In this document: one piece after another, positions 25,442-34,449 of the stretch
Position numbering within the stretch: the stretch's first letter is position 1
How the letters are laid out: each line of letters begins with the position of its first letter
Assembly: GCA_944375745.1 (NCBI GenBank)
Contig: CALWAV010000094.1
Location: 1 to 39,889, forward strand
From: an uncultured Merdimonas sp.
GTDB lineage: Bacteria; Bacillota; Clostridia; Lachnospirales; Lachnospiraceae
Length of the DNA: 39,889 nucleotides
Direction: 5' to 3'
The notes under the pieces: model-generated
The model's input: only the letters and a program-made list of their open reading frames with translations
What the model was told of the DNA's origin: nothing
Databases searched by the model: none
Program-made: the position numbers and the translations under genes

Positions 25442-26143
25442 ATGGAGAACAGAGAAAAGACAATCGAGCTGACAGGAATCGTCAAGCGTTTTTATATCGG
25501 AAAACCCCATGAGCTGGAAATTCTCCATGGAATCGATCTGACGGTATACCAGGGAGAATTTGTGTCCATTGTGGGCGCGTCGGGCTCAGGAAAAAGCACG
25601 CTGATGAATATTATCGGCGTACTGGACCGGCCCACAGAGGGAAATTACCGGCTGGACGGCCTGGACATTTCTGCCCTGAAGGATCAGGAGCTCTCCAGCA
25701 TCCGCTGCCGGAAGATAGGGTTTGTGTTTCAGACCTACAATCTGATCAGCCGTACCAGTGCTCTGAAAAATGTGGAGCTTCCCATGATGTACGCAGGTGT
25801 CGGCCGGAAAGAAAGGACCAGGAGAGCCAGGCATTATCTGGAGCTGGTGGGAATGGAAGAGCGGCTGTATCATAAGCCGGACGAGTTGTCCGGCGGCCAG
25901 AAGCAGAGGGTGTCCATTGCCCGGGCCATGGCAAACGATCCTTCGATCATTCTTGCGGATGAGCCCACAGGGGCTCTGGATTCCAGAACCGGACGAAAGA
26001 TTATGGATATCTTCCACCGCCTGAACCGGGAGGAGGGGAAGACCATTGTGCTGATCACCCATTCCAACGAGCTTGCAGCGGAGACAGATCGGATTATCAC
26101 CATCCGGGATGGAGAAATCACAGGAGAAAGGAGGCGCCCATAA
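25442..26143 (+). CDS. ABC transporter ATPase, MacB/LolD type
   Basis: 233 residues. Walker A GASGSGKST, Q-loop FVFQTYNLI, signature LSGGQKQRVSIARA, Walker B IILADEPTGALD and the switch His in LITHSNE are all intact. It belongs to the MacB/LolD/FtsE-like group that works with FtsX-type permeases by mechanotransmission. GGGAGGG precedes the ATG. Its TAA overlaps the permease ATG by one base, so the two are co-translated. Confidence 0.94.
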   Translation: MENREKTIELTGIVKRFYIGKPHELEILHGIDLTVYQGEFVSIVGASGSGKSTLMNIIGVLDRPTEGNYRLDGLDISALKDQELSSIRCRKIGFVFQTYNLISRTSALKNVELPMMYAGVGRKERTRRARHYLELVGMEERLYHKPDELSGGQKQRVSIARAMANDPSIILADEPTGALDSRTGRKIMDIFHRLNREEGKTIVLITHSNELAAETDRIITIRDGEITGERRRP

Positions 26144-27429
26144 TGCTGTTTCTGGAAAATATCCTGCTGGCTCTGGGAAGTCTGCGGGCCAATAAAATGC
26201 GTGCTCTTCTTACGATTCTCGGCATTATTATCGGAATCGCTTCCGTCATCGCCATCATGAGCGTGGGAAATTCCATCCGGACATCGGTGACCTCCTCCAT
26301 GGAGTCCATGGGAGCGAATCACATCACGCTGGGGCTCAGGCAGAAGGAACCAGAAGAGGAGGTGACGGAAGAAGGTTACCGTTTTGAAGGAGAAACGGGG
26401 CAGATTTCCATGTCAGAGGAAGATTATCTGACCGGCGAAATGCTGGAAGAGGCGGAAAAAGAATTCGCGGACCGGATTGAAGGAGTACTGCTGTCTGAAC
26501 ATGTGGGAGAAGGGAAGATAAAGGACGGGAAGCTGTCCTCCAACGTGACGGTGACAGGTGTCAATACGCCTTATCTGAAAAGCCAGGACCTGAAACTGCT
26601 GAGCGGAAGGCTTTTGACAGAACGGGATCAGAGGGAAAAAAAGAAGCTGGCTCTGATTTCGGACCGAGTAGTCAGAAAACTCTTTGGAGGAGATACGGAG
26701 AAGGCAGCAGGCAGCCCCATAGAAGTGTATCTCGATGGGAGATATTACAATTACACGGTAGCAGGGGTCTATGAATATGACAAATCCGCCTTTACGGCTC
26801 TGCCGGAGGAATATATTTCCACAGAACTGTATTTGCCCTTTGAGACTGCCCGGGAGCAGATGCATGCTGCTGCCGGCTATTCCCAGATTACACTGGCAGC
26901 CAGGACCGGCGTGGATTCCCGTGAGCTTTCCAGAGAATTGGAAAGCTGGTTTAACCAGAAATACTTCAGGCACAACGAGAATTATGAGGTCAGCGCCGCA
27001 AGCATGGCTGATATGGTGAAATCCATGACCGGAATGCTCACAACCATTTCGGCAGCTATCTCTGCTATCGCGGGAATTTCGCTTCTGGTAGGCGGAATCG
27101 GGGTCATGAATATTATGCTGGTATCCATTACTGAGCGCACCCGGGAAATCGGCACCAGAAAAGCTCTGGGAGCACCTAATGGTTCCATCCGCCTGCAGTT
27201 TATCATGGAGGCCATTGTCATCTGCCTTTTGGGCGGACTGATTGGAATTGTGCTGGGACTTATGCTGGCGGCCGCTGTGACGAAAGCCATGGGCTATGCC
27301 GCGTCTCCCTCAGTGGGCGGCATCGTCTTCTCTGTGGCGTTTTCTGTCTTTATCGGCGTATTCTTCGGGTATTACCCGGCCAATAAGGCAGCCAGGATGA
27401 ATCCCATTGACGCGCTCCGGTATGAGTGA
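26143..27429 (+). CDS. FtsX-like permease of a MacB-type ABC exporter
   Basis: 428 residues with the four-helix MacB topology: helix 1 near 20-42 (LLTILGIIIGIASVIAIMS), a large extracytoplasmic MacB-PCD-like domain (about 45-290), then three helices (AISAIAGISLLVGGIGVMNIML; a second near 350-372; a third near 385-405) and the conserved TREIGTRKALGA and final RMNPIDALRYE. With the fusion protein and ATPase it completes a tripartite exporter of Gram-positive type, for peptides, lipids or antibiotics. The substrate is unknown. Confidence 0.93.
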   Translation: MLFLENILLALGSLRANKMRALLTILGIIIGIASVIAIMSVGNSIRTSVTSSMESMGANHITLGLRQKEPEEEVTEEGYRFEGETGQISMSEEDYLTGEMLEEAEKEFADRIEGVLLSEHVGEGKIKDGKLSSNVTVTGVNTPYLKSQDLKLLSGRLLTERDQREKKKLALISDRVVRKLFGGDTEKAAGSPIEVYLDGRYYNYTVAGVYEYDKSAFTALPEEYISTELYLPFETAREQMHAAAGYSQITLAARTGVDSRELSRELESWFNQKYFRHNENYEVSAASMADMVKSMTGMLTTISAAISAIAGISLLVGGIGVMNIMLVSITERTREIGTRKALGAPNGSIRLQFIMEAIVICLLGGLIGIVLGLMLAAAVTKAMGYAASPSVGGIVFSVAFSVFIGVFFGYYPANKAARMNPIDALRYE

Positions 27430-27453
27430 GATAAAAGTAAAATGAGAAGACAG

Positions 27454-27505
27454 AAAAGAAGAGGAGAAACCTGGCTGTCCGCCAGCGTTTTCTCCTCTTC
27501 TTTTT
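27454..27505. terminator. Bidirectional terminator between the exporter and htpG
   Basis: AAAAGAAGAGGAGAAA (27454-27469) pairs with the run TTTTCTCCTCTTC... (27488-27504), capped by CTGGC/GCCAG. T-runs at both ends serve both convergent transcripts. Confidence 0.9.
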
Positions 27506-27527
27506 GTAATTCTGCCGGTATCTGCGT

Positions 27528-29615
27528 TTACTTTGCCAGCAGCATCATAATCTCATTGCTTCTTGCGATGAACTTTGTCATGGCGTCCGGAGACAGGGGC
27601 TGATGGCTGATAAGAGCCAGGTCATACAGCTGCTCACAGAACAGATTTACATTTTCGCTGTCTTTGTGGTTCAGGATATACTGTACCAGCTTGTTGTTAG
27701 CGTTCAGCACCAGAGTCTGTCCGCCGAACATGCCGGCGTCAAAATCACCACCCATGCTGTACATCTTCATCATATCCTGCATTCTGCGGCTCTCTTCGGA
27801 GAGGGTGATCATGGAGGAGATGTTTTCGTTCTTCATTTTCTCCACTTTGACCTCCAGCTTGTCATTGTTCAGAGCCTTGCGGAAGATCTCGGTCAGAGAA
27901 TCTGTAGTCTCCTTCAGAGCTTCCTCATCGGTACTCTCCACGAAATCCTCGGTCAGATCCGCGTCGATCCGCTGGAATTTGATATGCTCATTCTTCATTT
28001 CCAGATGGGAAATGAAGGGGGTATCAATATTGTGCTTCAGGATGACGGCATTCTTGCCCTCTTCCTTGAACATGTTGATATACTGGCTCTGCTGAACTTC
28101 ATCGGTTACATAGAAGATGGTAGTCTTTTCAGGCTCTTTCTCTTCTTCTTTCGCTTCTCCGCCAGTCTTGTCCTCTGCGGCTGTCTGGTCTGCGTCCTCT
28201 ACAATATCCACATCTTCTGTTTCCGCGGAAGCTTCCTCTTCCGGAATCAGATCCTTCAGAGTCAGATACTTGCCGTTCAGATCCTTAAACAGGATGTAGT
28301 CCATCATCTTGCCGCAGAATTTTTCGTCCTTCAGGCAGCCGAATTTAATGAAGGGACTGATATCATCCCAGTATTTCTCATAGTTTTCCCGGTCAGTCTT
28401 GCACATGCCGGTAAGCTTGTCAGCCACCTTCTTGGAAATATAATCGGAGATCTTCTTTACGAAGCCGTCGTTCTGCAGGGCGCTTCTGGATACGTTCAGA
28501 GGCAGGTCCGGGCAGTCGATGACACCCTTTAAGAGCATCAGGAATTCCGGAATAACCTCTTTGATATTGTCGGCGATGAAGACCTGGTTGTTGTACAGCT
28601 TAATGGTTCCCTCAATGGAATCATACTCGGTGTTGATCTTCGGGAAGTACAGGATTCCTTTCAGGTTGAAGGGATAGTCCATGTTCAGGTGAATCCAGAA
28701 CAGGGGCTCCTTGTAATCCCGGAATACCTTCCGGTAGAAAGCCTTGTATTCTTCATCGGTGCAGTCATTGGGGCGTTTGGTCCACAGAGGCTCCGTATCG
28801 CTTAAAGAGACAGGCCGTTTGTTGATTTTTACACGGTCTCTGGCCGGGGAGACTTCCTTTGTCTCCTTGGTGCCGTCTTCTTTTTCCACTTCTTCAGTCT
28901 TGGCGTCCTCATGGATACGTTCTACGACTACATCGTCTTCTCTTAAGTCAGCCTCGTCAATGGTCTCATATTCCTGAGGCGCTCCGGCCTTTTCCAGGAA
29001 GATTTCCACCGGCATGAAGGAGCAGTATTTCTCAATAACCTCTCTTGCGCGGTACTCATTTGCGAACTCCAGGCTGTCCTCGTTCAGAAACAGGGTAATT
29101 TCGGTACCGATCTCAGTGCGGCTGCCATCGGACATCTCATATTCCGTACCGCCGTCACATTCCCAGTGTACCGCCTTTGCGCCTTCCTGATAGGAAAGGG
29201 TGTCGATATGAACCTCGTCCGCCACCATGAAAGCGGAGTAGAAGCCCAGACCGAAGTGACCGATGATCTGGTCGTCGTTTGCCTTGTCTTTATATTTCTC
29301 CAGGAAATCAGCGGCGCCGGAGAAAGCGATCTGATTGATATATTCCTCCACCTCTTCAGCGGTCATACCAAGTCCTGTATCGATAAATTTCAATGTCTTC
29401 TCATCCGGGTTTACGATGACGCGGATACTGTCCTTATGATTCTCCGGATAGGCGTACTCGCCGATCAGCGCCAGCTTTTTCAGCTTGGTGATTGCGTCGC
29501 AGCCGTTTGAAATCAGCTCGCGGAAGAAAATATCATGATCGGAATAGAGCCATTTTTTGATAATGGGAAAAATATTTTCACTGTTTATGGAAAGACTTCC
29601 ATGTTTTTCTGCCAT
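27528..29615 (-). CDS. htpG: Molecular chaperone HtpG (Hsp90)
   Basis: 695 residues, about 70 more than E. coli HtpG. The N-terminal ATPase motifs are intact: ELISNGCDAITKL, DTGLGMT, GHFGLGFYSAF and GTEITLFL. Two charged insertions explain the length: residues about 230-265 (Lys/Glu-rich, after DDVVVERIH) and about 457-495 (a very acidic stretch between middle and C-terminal domains). The start at 29615 is chosen with AAGGAG 11 bases upstream; a GTG at 29627 overlaps that site. A consensus promoter and a CIRCE operator lie upstream, so it is probably an HrcA-regulated heat-shock gene. Confidence 0.94.
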   Translation of the reverse strand: MAEKHGSLSINSENIFPIIKKWLYSDHDIFFRELISNGCDAITKLKKLALIGEYAYPENHKDSIRVIVNPDEKTLKFIDTGLGMTAEEVEEYINQIAFSGAADFLEKYKDKANDDQIIGHFGLGFYSAFMVADEVHIDTLSYQEGAKAVHWECDGGTEYEMSDGSRTEIGTEITLFLNEDSLEFANEYRAREVIEKYCSFMPVEIFLEKAGAPQEYETIDEADLREDDVVVERIHEDAKTEEVEKEDGTKETKEVSPARDRVKINKRPVSLSDTEPLWTKRPNDCTDEEYKAFYRKVFRDYKEPLFWIHLNMDYPFNLKGILYFPKINTEYDSIEGTIKLYNNQVFIADNIKEVIPEFLMLLKGVIDCPDLPLNVSRSALQNDGFVKKISDYISKKVADKLTGMCKTDRENYEKYWDDISPFIKFGCLKDEKFCGKMMDYILFKDLNGKYLTLKDLIPEEEASAETEDVDIVEDADQTAAEDKTGGEAKEEEKEPEKTTIFYVTDEVQQSQYINMFKEEGKNAVILKHNIDTPFISHLEMKNEHIKFQRIDADLTEDFVESTDEEALKETTDSLTEIFRKALNNDKLEVKVEKMKNENISSMITLSEESRRMQDMMKMYSMGGDFDAGMFGGQTLVLNANNKLVQYILNHKDSENVNLFCEQLYDLALISHQPLSPDAMTKFIARSNEIMMLLAK

Positions 29616-29702
29616 GTGATGATTCACTCCTTTTTGTATTCATCCTGCTTTTCATGCGGTCAAAGGCATGAACTGGCAGGCGTTCCTTTCACTCTGTCCC
29701 AT

Positions 29703-29731
29703 ATTTTAATTCACGAATTTCAAAAAGTCAA
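29703..29731 (-). promoter_or_regulatory. Sigma-A promoter of htpG
   Basis: On the minus strand TTGACT (29726-29731), a 17-base spacer and TAAAAT (29703-29708). The leader is about 80 nt. Confidence 0.75.
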
Positions 29732-29738
29732 TAGAAAA

Positions 29739-29765
29739 TCAGCACTCTAAAGCGTTGAGTGCTAA
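29739..29765. promoter_or_regulatory. CIRCE element (HrcA operator)
   Basis: TCAGCACTC-N9-GAGTGCTAA matches the CIRCE consensus TTAGCACTC-N9-GAGTGCTAA at 17 of 18 arm positions. It lies just upstream of the htpG -35, in the gap between htpG and the divergent SGNH operon. Confidence 0.9.
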
Positions 29766-29889
29766 CAAAATTTTATAAACTTTCTTAAAAAATAATAAAC
29801 TGGAGAAAATTCTATGGCTGATTTTGAAACTAAAGGGGAGGACAGTACGTCTTAATAATAGATAAAACAGGCCTGAAAGGAGACAGCTT

Positions 29890-30720
29890 ATGAGGAGGCG
29901 GAAAAGAACAGGCAGAGGATGGATGGCAGTGGCTGCATTGCTGGCAGTGCTGCTTATCTGGCAGGAAAAAGGAACCTGGCAGAAGGAAGAAGAAAAGTTT
30001 CCGGCGGTGGCATGGATCACGGCTCAAGAACAGAAGGATACAAAAACGATCAAGGCAGAGCTGAACGCCAGAGATGAAGCGGAAAGGCAGCAGGCTCAGG
30101 CTGACAGCGCGGCTCAGGCTGACACAGGAGAAGCGGAAACGGGAGAAGAAGGAACAGCCGGCGGCACAGAGGAGAAGCCCACAGACAGGGAAAGCCTGAA
30201 AAAACGGTTTGGCCAGGCTGTGATTGTGGGAGATTCTGTGGCGGAGGGGTTTATCGACTATGAAATTCTGGATCCGTCCTCGATTGTGGCCCAGAAGGGA
30301 CTGCGGGCGGATTCGGCCTGGCCGGACATTGAGAAGGCCCTGTCTCTGTCGCCCACCCATCTTTTTCTGTCTATCGGATTGAACGATCTGGAATACTGCG
30401 CGGGGGACAGCGGCCGCTTTGTGAGAGATTATGAAGGGGTGCTTCAGCAGATCCGGGAGCAGGCGCCGGACCTCCGGATCTATGTGAACGCGATTATGCC
30501 GGTACTGCCTGCCGCGGTGGAGAAGAAGCCGGTATTTGGGTATGTGGATGAGTTTAACAGGGCTTTGAAGGAGCTCTGTGATAAATGGGAAATTCCGTTT
30601 CTGGACAGCGGAGATATTCTGGAGGGTCATGAGGACTGGTATCAGAAGGATTCGGTCCATCTGACTTCGGAGCCCTATACGCTGTGGCTGGCACGGATGG
30701 AGGAGGCGGCAGGCTTATGA
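29890..30720 (+). CDS. Membrane-anchored SGNH/GDSL-type hydrolase or acyl-transfer partner
   Basis: 276 residues. A basic start and membrane segment (about 12-24), a Glu/Ala/Gln-rich linker (35-100), then an SGNH domain: block I VGDSVAEG with nucleophile Ser116, block III IGLND with Asn165, and block V DSVHLT with Asp254 and His257. All four catalytic positions are filled. It opens a four-gene run with DUF4358, MBOAT and DHHW genes, so it probably moves or removes acetyl groups on a surface polymer. AAAGGAG precedes the ATG. It overlaps the next gene by 4 nt. A 13-codon ORF (29814-29855) lies in its leader. Confidence 0.88.
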   Translation: MRRRKRTGRGWMAVAALLAVLLIWQEKGTWQKEEEKFPAVAWITAQEQKDTKTIKAELNARDEAERQQAQADSAAQADTGEAETGEEGTAGGTEEKPTDRESLKKRFGQAVIVGDSVAEGFIDYEILDPSSIVAQKGLRADSAWPDIEKALSLSPTHLFLSIGLNDLEYCAGDSGRFVRDYEGVLQQIREQAPDLRIYVNAIMPVLPAAVEKKPVFGYVDEFNRALKELCDKWEIPFLDSGDILEGHEDWYQKDSVHLTSEPYTLWLARMEEAAGL

Positions 30721-31208
30721 AAGATGTGATGCTAAAGACGGCAAAGGTATTTCTTCTGGTTCTGCTCGCTGTGATGTTCTGGGTGATTCTGCGCGGCAGC
30801 AGAAGACAGGTGGATTTTTCGCTGCTGCAGGAGGATGTGCGGCAGGCGATGGACTTATCCGGGCTGAAGCAGGGGGACGCCCAGCTTCTTCGAAGGTTTT
30901 ACGGACTGAATGGAGAGGAGCTGGAAGACTGGGTTCTCTGGACGGCAGAGGATAATATGGCCGTGGAAGAACTGCTTCTGGCAGAATGCAAATCGGAAGA
31001 GCAGGCGGAACAGGTCCGCCAGGCCGCGGAAGCGCGTGTGGAGACACAGAAAAAGAATTTTGAGGGTTACGGCCTGGAGCAGGTACAGCTTCTGGATGAC
31101 AGCGTGATTCAGACGGAAGGCTGTTATGTGCTTTTCGCGGTGTCAGCCCAGGTGCGCCAGGCAAAGGCAGCTTTTGAGAAGGCTTTTGTCCCCGTCATTT
31201 TTGACTGA
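30717..31208 (+). CDS. DUF4358-like membrane-anchored protein
   Basis: 163 residues. One N-terminal membrane segment (about 6-23) precedes an extracytoplasmic domain that fits DUF4358: the LLRRFYGLNGEEL block, the ELLLAECKSEEQAEQVRQAAEAR helix, then a C-terminal YVLFAVS strand. The start ATGA overlaps the SGNH stop, with AGGAGG upstream. An in-frame start at 30684 has no ribosome site. Function unknown; it occurs with MBOAT acyltransferase genes in Clostridia as far as I recall, so a role in the same O-acylation machine is inferred. Confidence 0.72.
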   Translation: MKDVMLKTAKVFLLVLLAVMFWVILRGSRRQVDFSLLQEDVRQAMDLSGLKQGDAQLLRRFYGLNGEELEDWVLWTAEDNMAVEELLLAECKSEEQAEQVRQAAEARVETQKKNFEGYGLEQVQLLDDSVIQTEGCYVLFAVSAQVRQAKAAFEKAFVPVIFD

Positions 31209-31241
31209 CTTCAATATTGACAGAAAGGATGGACAAAAAGC

Positions 31242-32633
31242 ATGGTCTTCAGCAGTATTGTCTTTATTTTTACATTTCTTCCGCTTGTGATACTGGCTTA
31301 TTATCTGGCTCCGGTGAAGCTGCGCAATTTTGTGCTGCTGCTGGCCAGCCTGATTTTTTATGCCTGGGGCGAGCCGGTATACCTGTTCCTGATGGTTTAC
31401 AGCATCCTTTTCAATTATGTGATGGGGCTGGATATCGGGCGCCAGCAGGAAAAGGGACGGACGGGAAAGAACAGTCTGATCCTTGGAGTGTCTGTGAATC
31501 TGCTGCTTCTGGGATTTTTTAAATATTACGGGTTTCTTGCGGAAAATCTGGAACAGCTCCTGTCTGTGAAGCTGCCGGCAGTTTCCCTCGGCCTTCCCAT
31601 AGGATTATCCTTTTATACATTTCAGTCTGTTTCCTATCTGGCGGATGTATACAGAAAGAAAACCAGAGGCCAGAGAAATCTGATCTCGTTCGGCCTTTAT
31701 ATTTCCATGTTTCCCCAGCTGGTAGCAGGCCCCATCGTGCAGTACGCGGATATTGACGCCCAGCTGAAGAAACGAGCTGCCTCCTGGGAGCGGTTTGGGG
31801 AGGGAACCAGATATTTTATCGGCGGTCTGGCGAAAAAGGTTCTGCTGGCGAATAACCTGGGGGCGGTATTTGAGGCGGTAACCGGGCTGGGTTCCCTGTC
31901 CGTACTCTCAGCCTGGGTGGGAGCGCTGGCCTATACCTTTCAGATTTATTTTGATTTCAGCGGATATTCCGACATGGCGGTGGGCCTGGGAAAGATGTTC
32001 GGCTTTGAATTTAAGGAAAATTTTCGCTATCCTTACTGTGCCAGAAGCATCACTCAGTTCTGGCGCAGATGGCATATTTCCCTGGGCTCCTGGTTCCGCG
32101 AGTACGTATACATACCTTTGGGAGGCAACCGGGTCAGTGTGCTCCGTCATATGGGAAATCTGCTGGCCGTCTGGACACTGACAGGATTGTGGCACGGGGC
32201 AAGCTGGAATTTTGTGCTGTGGGGGCTCTATTATGGTGTGCTTCTGATTCTGGAAAAATATCTGCTTCACAGGATTACAGAGAAGATTCCTGTGCTGGGA
32301 ACGGTTTATACCATGCTGCTGGTCGTGGCAGGCTGGGTGCTCTTTTTCAGTCCGTCTCCGGGAGCTGCCATGGATTACCTCCGGATTATGTTTGGCCTGT
32401 CAGGGGAAATGACGGCAGACCATGGAGGAATGTATTATCTGCTGGCCAGCCTGATTCTGTTTGTGCTTTCCTGGATCTGCTCCACACCGCTGCCTTTCCG
32501 GATTTGTGACCGGCAGTGGAGGAAAGCGCGTGTAAAGCCCGGACTGCTTCTTTTCTATCTGGGACTGTTTCTGGCCAGCACAGCCTATCTGATTCATGAT
32601 ACCTATAATCCGTTTTTATATTTTCGGTTCTGA
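31242..32633 (+). CDS. MBOAT family membrane O-acyltransferase (AlgI/DltB-like)
   Basis: 463 residues with about ten membrane helices. Family blocks are the opening VFIFTFLPLVILAYYL, PIGLSFYTFQSVSYLADVYR, FPQLVAGPIV, IYFDFSGYSDMAVGLG, FWRRWHISLGSWFREYVYIPLGGN and the catalytic His318 in GLWHGASW. It should transfer an acyl group (usually acetyl) across the membrane to an extracellular polymer. The AlgI-like length and the DHHW and SGNH neighbours favour polysaccharide acetylation over D-alanylation, since no dltA or dltC is present. The ribosome site (AAAGGA) is 12 bases away. Confidence 0.93.
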   Translation: MVFSSIVFIFTFLPLVILAYYLAPVKLRNFVLLLASLIFYAWGEPVYLFLMVYSILFNYVMGLDIGRQQEKGRTGKNSLILGVSVNLLLLGFFKYYGFLAENLEQLLSVKLPAVSLGLPIGLSFYTFQSVSYLADVYRKKTRGQRNLISFGLYISMFPQLVAGPIVQYADIDAQLKKRAASWERFGEGTRYFIGGLAKKVLLANNLGAVFEAVTGLGSLSVLSAWVGALAYTFQIYFDFSGYSDMAVGLGKMFGFEFKENFRYPYCARSITQFWRRWHISLGSWFREYVYIPLGGNRVSVLRHMGNLLAVWTLTGLWHGASWNFVLWGLYYGVLLILEKYLLHRITEKIPVLGTVYTMLLVVAGWVLFFSPSPGAAMDYLRIMFGLSGEMTADHGGMYYLLASLILFVLSWICSTPLPFRICDRQWRKARVKPGLLLFYLGLFLASTAYLIHDTYNPFLYFRF

Positions 32634-32645
32634 GAGGGATATGCT

Positions 32646-33800
32646 ATGAGACATCATCAGAAAAAAACGGCCTATACGGCGCTTGGCGCAGGGTTTGTGC
32701 TTCTTCTGCTGGGATTCGGAGCTCTGAATCTGTTTCACGGAGACAGGGAATTCTCTGATAGGGAAAACCGGATGCTGCAGCAGAAGCCCCAGTGGAGTCT
32801 GTCTTCTGTACTGGACGGGCGTTTTATGAAAAGCTTTGAGACCTGGCAGACCGATCAGTTTGTATTCCGGGACGGCTGGATTTCTTTCAGGACCGGGGTG
32901 GACCGGCTGCTGGGGAAGAAAGAATCCAGCGGGGTCTTTCTGGGACAAGACGGAAGTCTGTACGAAAAGCCTGCTTCAGCGGGAGAACATACCTGGAGGA
33001 ACCTGGACGCTGTCAGAAGCTTCTGCCTGCGCCATCCGGAGCTTTCCTCCTGGATGCTGCTGGCGCCTGACGCGGCCGGAGTGAATCCGGAAAAACTGCC
33101 TTCCTTTGCGCCGGTGGAATCACAGAAGGAGCAGCTGGCGCAGATCGGCAGTTATCTGGGAGAGGATGTAAGGCAGATTTCCGTATATGATACATTAAGG
33201 GAACACAGGGAAGAGTATCTCTATTACAGAACCGATCATCACTGGACCACGCTGGGCGCCTGGTATGCGTACCGGGAGGCGGCGTCTGTCATGGGATTGG
33301 AAATCCCGGAAGAAAATGAACCGCCCCTTTATCCGGTCAGCGATTCTTTTACAGGAACACTGGTGTCCCGGAGCGGCTACCGGGCTGAGCCGGACACAGT
33401 CTCCGTTTACTGGCCGGGCACACAGCCTGATCTGATAGTAAGCTACGTGGAGGAACAGGCGGAGTCGGCTTCTCTTTACGCTTCTGAAAAGCTGGAGACC
33501 AGAGATCAGTATGGAATGTTTCTGAACGGCAATCATCCGCTGGTGAAAATCCGGACGATGGCGGAAAGCGAAAGAAAGCTGCTGCTGGTAAAGGATTCCT
33601 ATGCCAACTGCTTCGTCCCCTTTCTCACTTCGCAGTTTCGGGAAATTGTGCTGGTGGATCCCCGGTATTATTACGGAAATCTGGAAAACCTGCTGAAAGA
33701 AAAAGAATTTACGGATGTGATTTTCCTCTATAATCTGAATACATTTCTGGAAGATAACGTCCTGTATCTTGCGCTGGAAGATAGTTCTACGGCAGAGTGA
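32646..33800 (+). CDS. DHHW-motif protein (AlgJ/AlgX-like SGNH relative)
   Basis: 384 residues. One membrane anchor (about 9-29) and an extracytoplasmic domain containing YYRTDHHWTTLGA, the motif that names the DHHW family, and a later LLVKDSYANCF block with the candidate catalytic Ser. The DHHW box is the Asp/His part of an AlgX/AlgJ-like active site. It probably completes acetyl transfer from the MBOAT partner to the polymer. It follows the MBOAT gene by 12 bases. Its 3' end overlaps the convergent DUF5721 gene by 14 nt with no terminator between. Confidence 0.88.
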   Translation: MRHHQKKTAYTALGAGFVLLLLGFGALNLFHGDREFSDRENRMLQQKPQWSLSSVLDGRFMKSFETWQTDQFVFRDGWISFRTGVDRLLGKKESSGVFLGQDGSLYEKPASAGEHTWRNLDAVRSFCLRHPELSSWMLLAPDAAGVNPEKLPSFAPVESQKEQLAQIGSYLGEDVRQISVYDTLREHREEYLYYRTDHHWTTLGAWYAYREAASVMGLEIPEENEPPLYPVSDSFTGTLVSRSGYRAEPDTVSVYWPGTQPDLIVSYVEEQAESASLYASEKLETRDQYGMFLNGNHPLVKIRTMAESERKLLLVKDSYANCFVPFLTSQFREIVLVDPRYYYGNLENLLKEKEFTDVIFLYNLNTFLEDNVLYLALEDSSTAE

Positions 33801-34290
33801 AAGAAAGGCTCTGCTGCGTGAAAAACTTCTGAACCATCCGGTCCCAGGCCTGATCCAGAGATTTATCCAGAGTAAAAAGCTTCAGAGAGGTCCCGGTGGT
33901 ACAGGAAAGGCTGCCGCCTTCAAAACGGATATTCAGCACAAGACCATTTACATCAGAAATGGAAAAAGATGAGTCTGACTGCAGGAGAAGCTTTTCCGTA
34001 TTTTCCGGGGAAAGCTGGAAGGTAAAGTGGAAGCCCAGAGGGGTGCGTTTCCCTTTGATGAGTTCCAGGCAAAAGGGACGGATATCTCTCCAAAGGGCGA
34101 ACCGCCGCCCGGAAAGGCAGGACTCCTCCTGCTCTTCTCTGGAATAGTAATCAGGATGAAACCGTCCGTCTATCTGAAAGGTACTGAAGGTGGTGACGCT
34201 TCCCTCCACCACAAGAAAGGAGTCAAAAGCGGAAGAGAGCAGCAGCCTGCTCATAAAATCTTTGGTATCCTGTATCTGAAGAGCAATCAT
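33787..34290 (-). CDS. DUF5721-like protein, function unknown
   Basis: 167 residues, soluble, no signal. I recognise it only as resembling the Lachnospiraceae DUF5721 family: the MIALQIQDTKDFMSRLLLS start, an FQIDGRFHPDYYS block, RPFCLELIKGKRTPLGFHFTFQL and a C-terminal LDQAWDRMVQKFF. The start at 34290 follows AGGAGG; an in-frame ATG at 34323 is upstream of that site. It is convergent with the DHHW gene and overlaps it. Confidence 0.72.
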   Translation of the reverse strand: MIALQIQDTKDFMSRLLLSSAFDSFLVVEGSVTTFSTFQIDGRFHPDYYSREEQEESCLSGRRFALWRDIRPFCLELIKGKRTPLGFHFTFQLSPENTEKLLLQSDSSFSISDVNGLVLNIRFEGGSLSCTTGTSLKLFTLDKSLDQAWDRMVQKFFTQQSLSFTLP

Positions 34291-34383
34291 AAGAACCTCC
34301 TGTGCGTGTTCTGCGCAAAACAAATTGTTCCGGCGGTCAGGATGAGATGTACGCCGGTTTCTATGAAAACAGTATACATGGAA

Positions 34384-34412
34384 TTGAAACAGAAAGCAAT
34401 TGGTTATATAAT
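34384..34412 (+). promoter_or_regulatory. Sigma-A promoter of the M18 aminopeptidase gene
   Basis: TTGAAA (34384-34389), a 17-base spacer and a perfect TATAAT (34407-34412), 38 bases before the start codon. Confidence 0.85.
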
Positions 34413-34449
34413 GGCCTCAGACAGGAAAAAATAAGGAGGATACAAAAGA

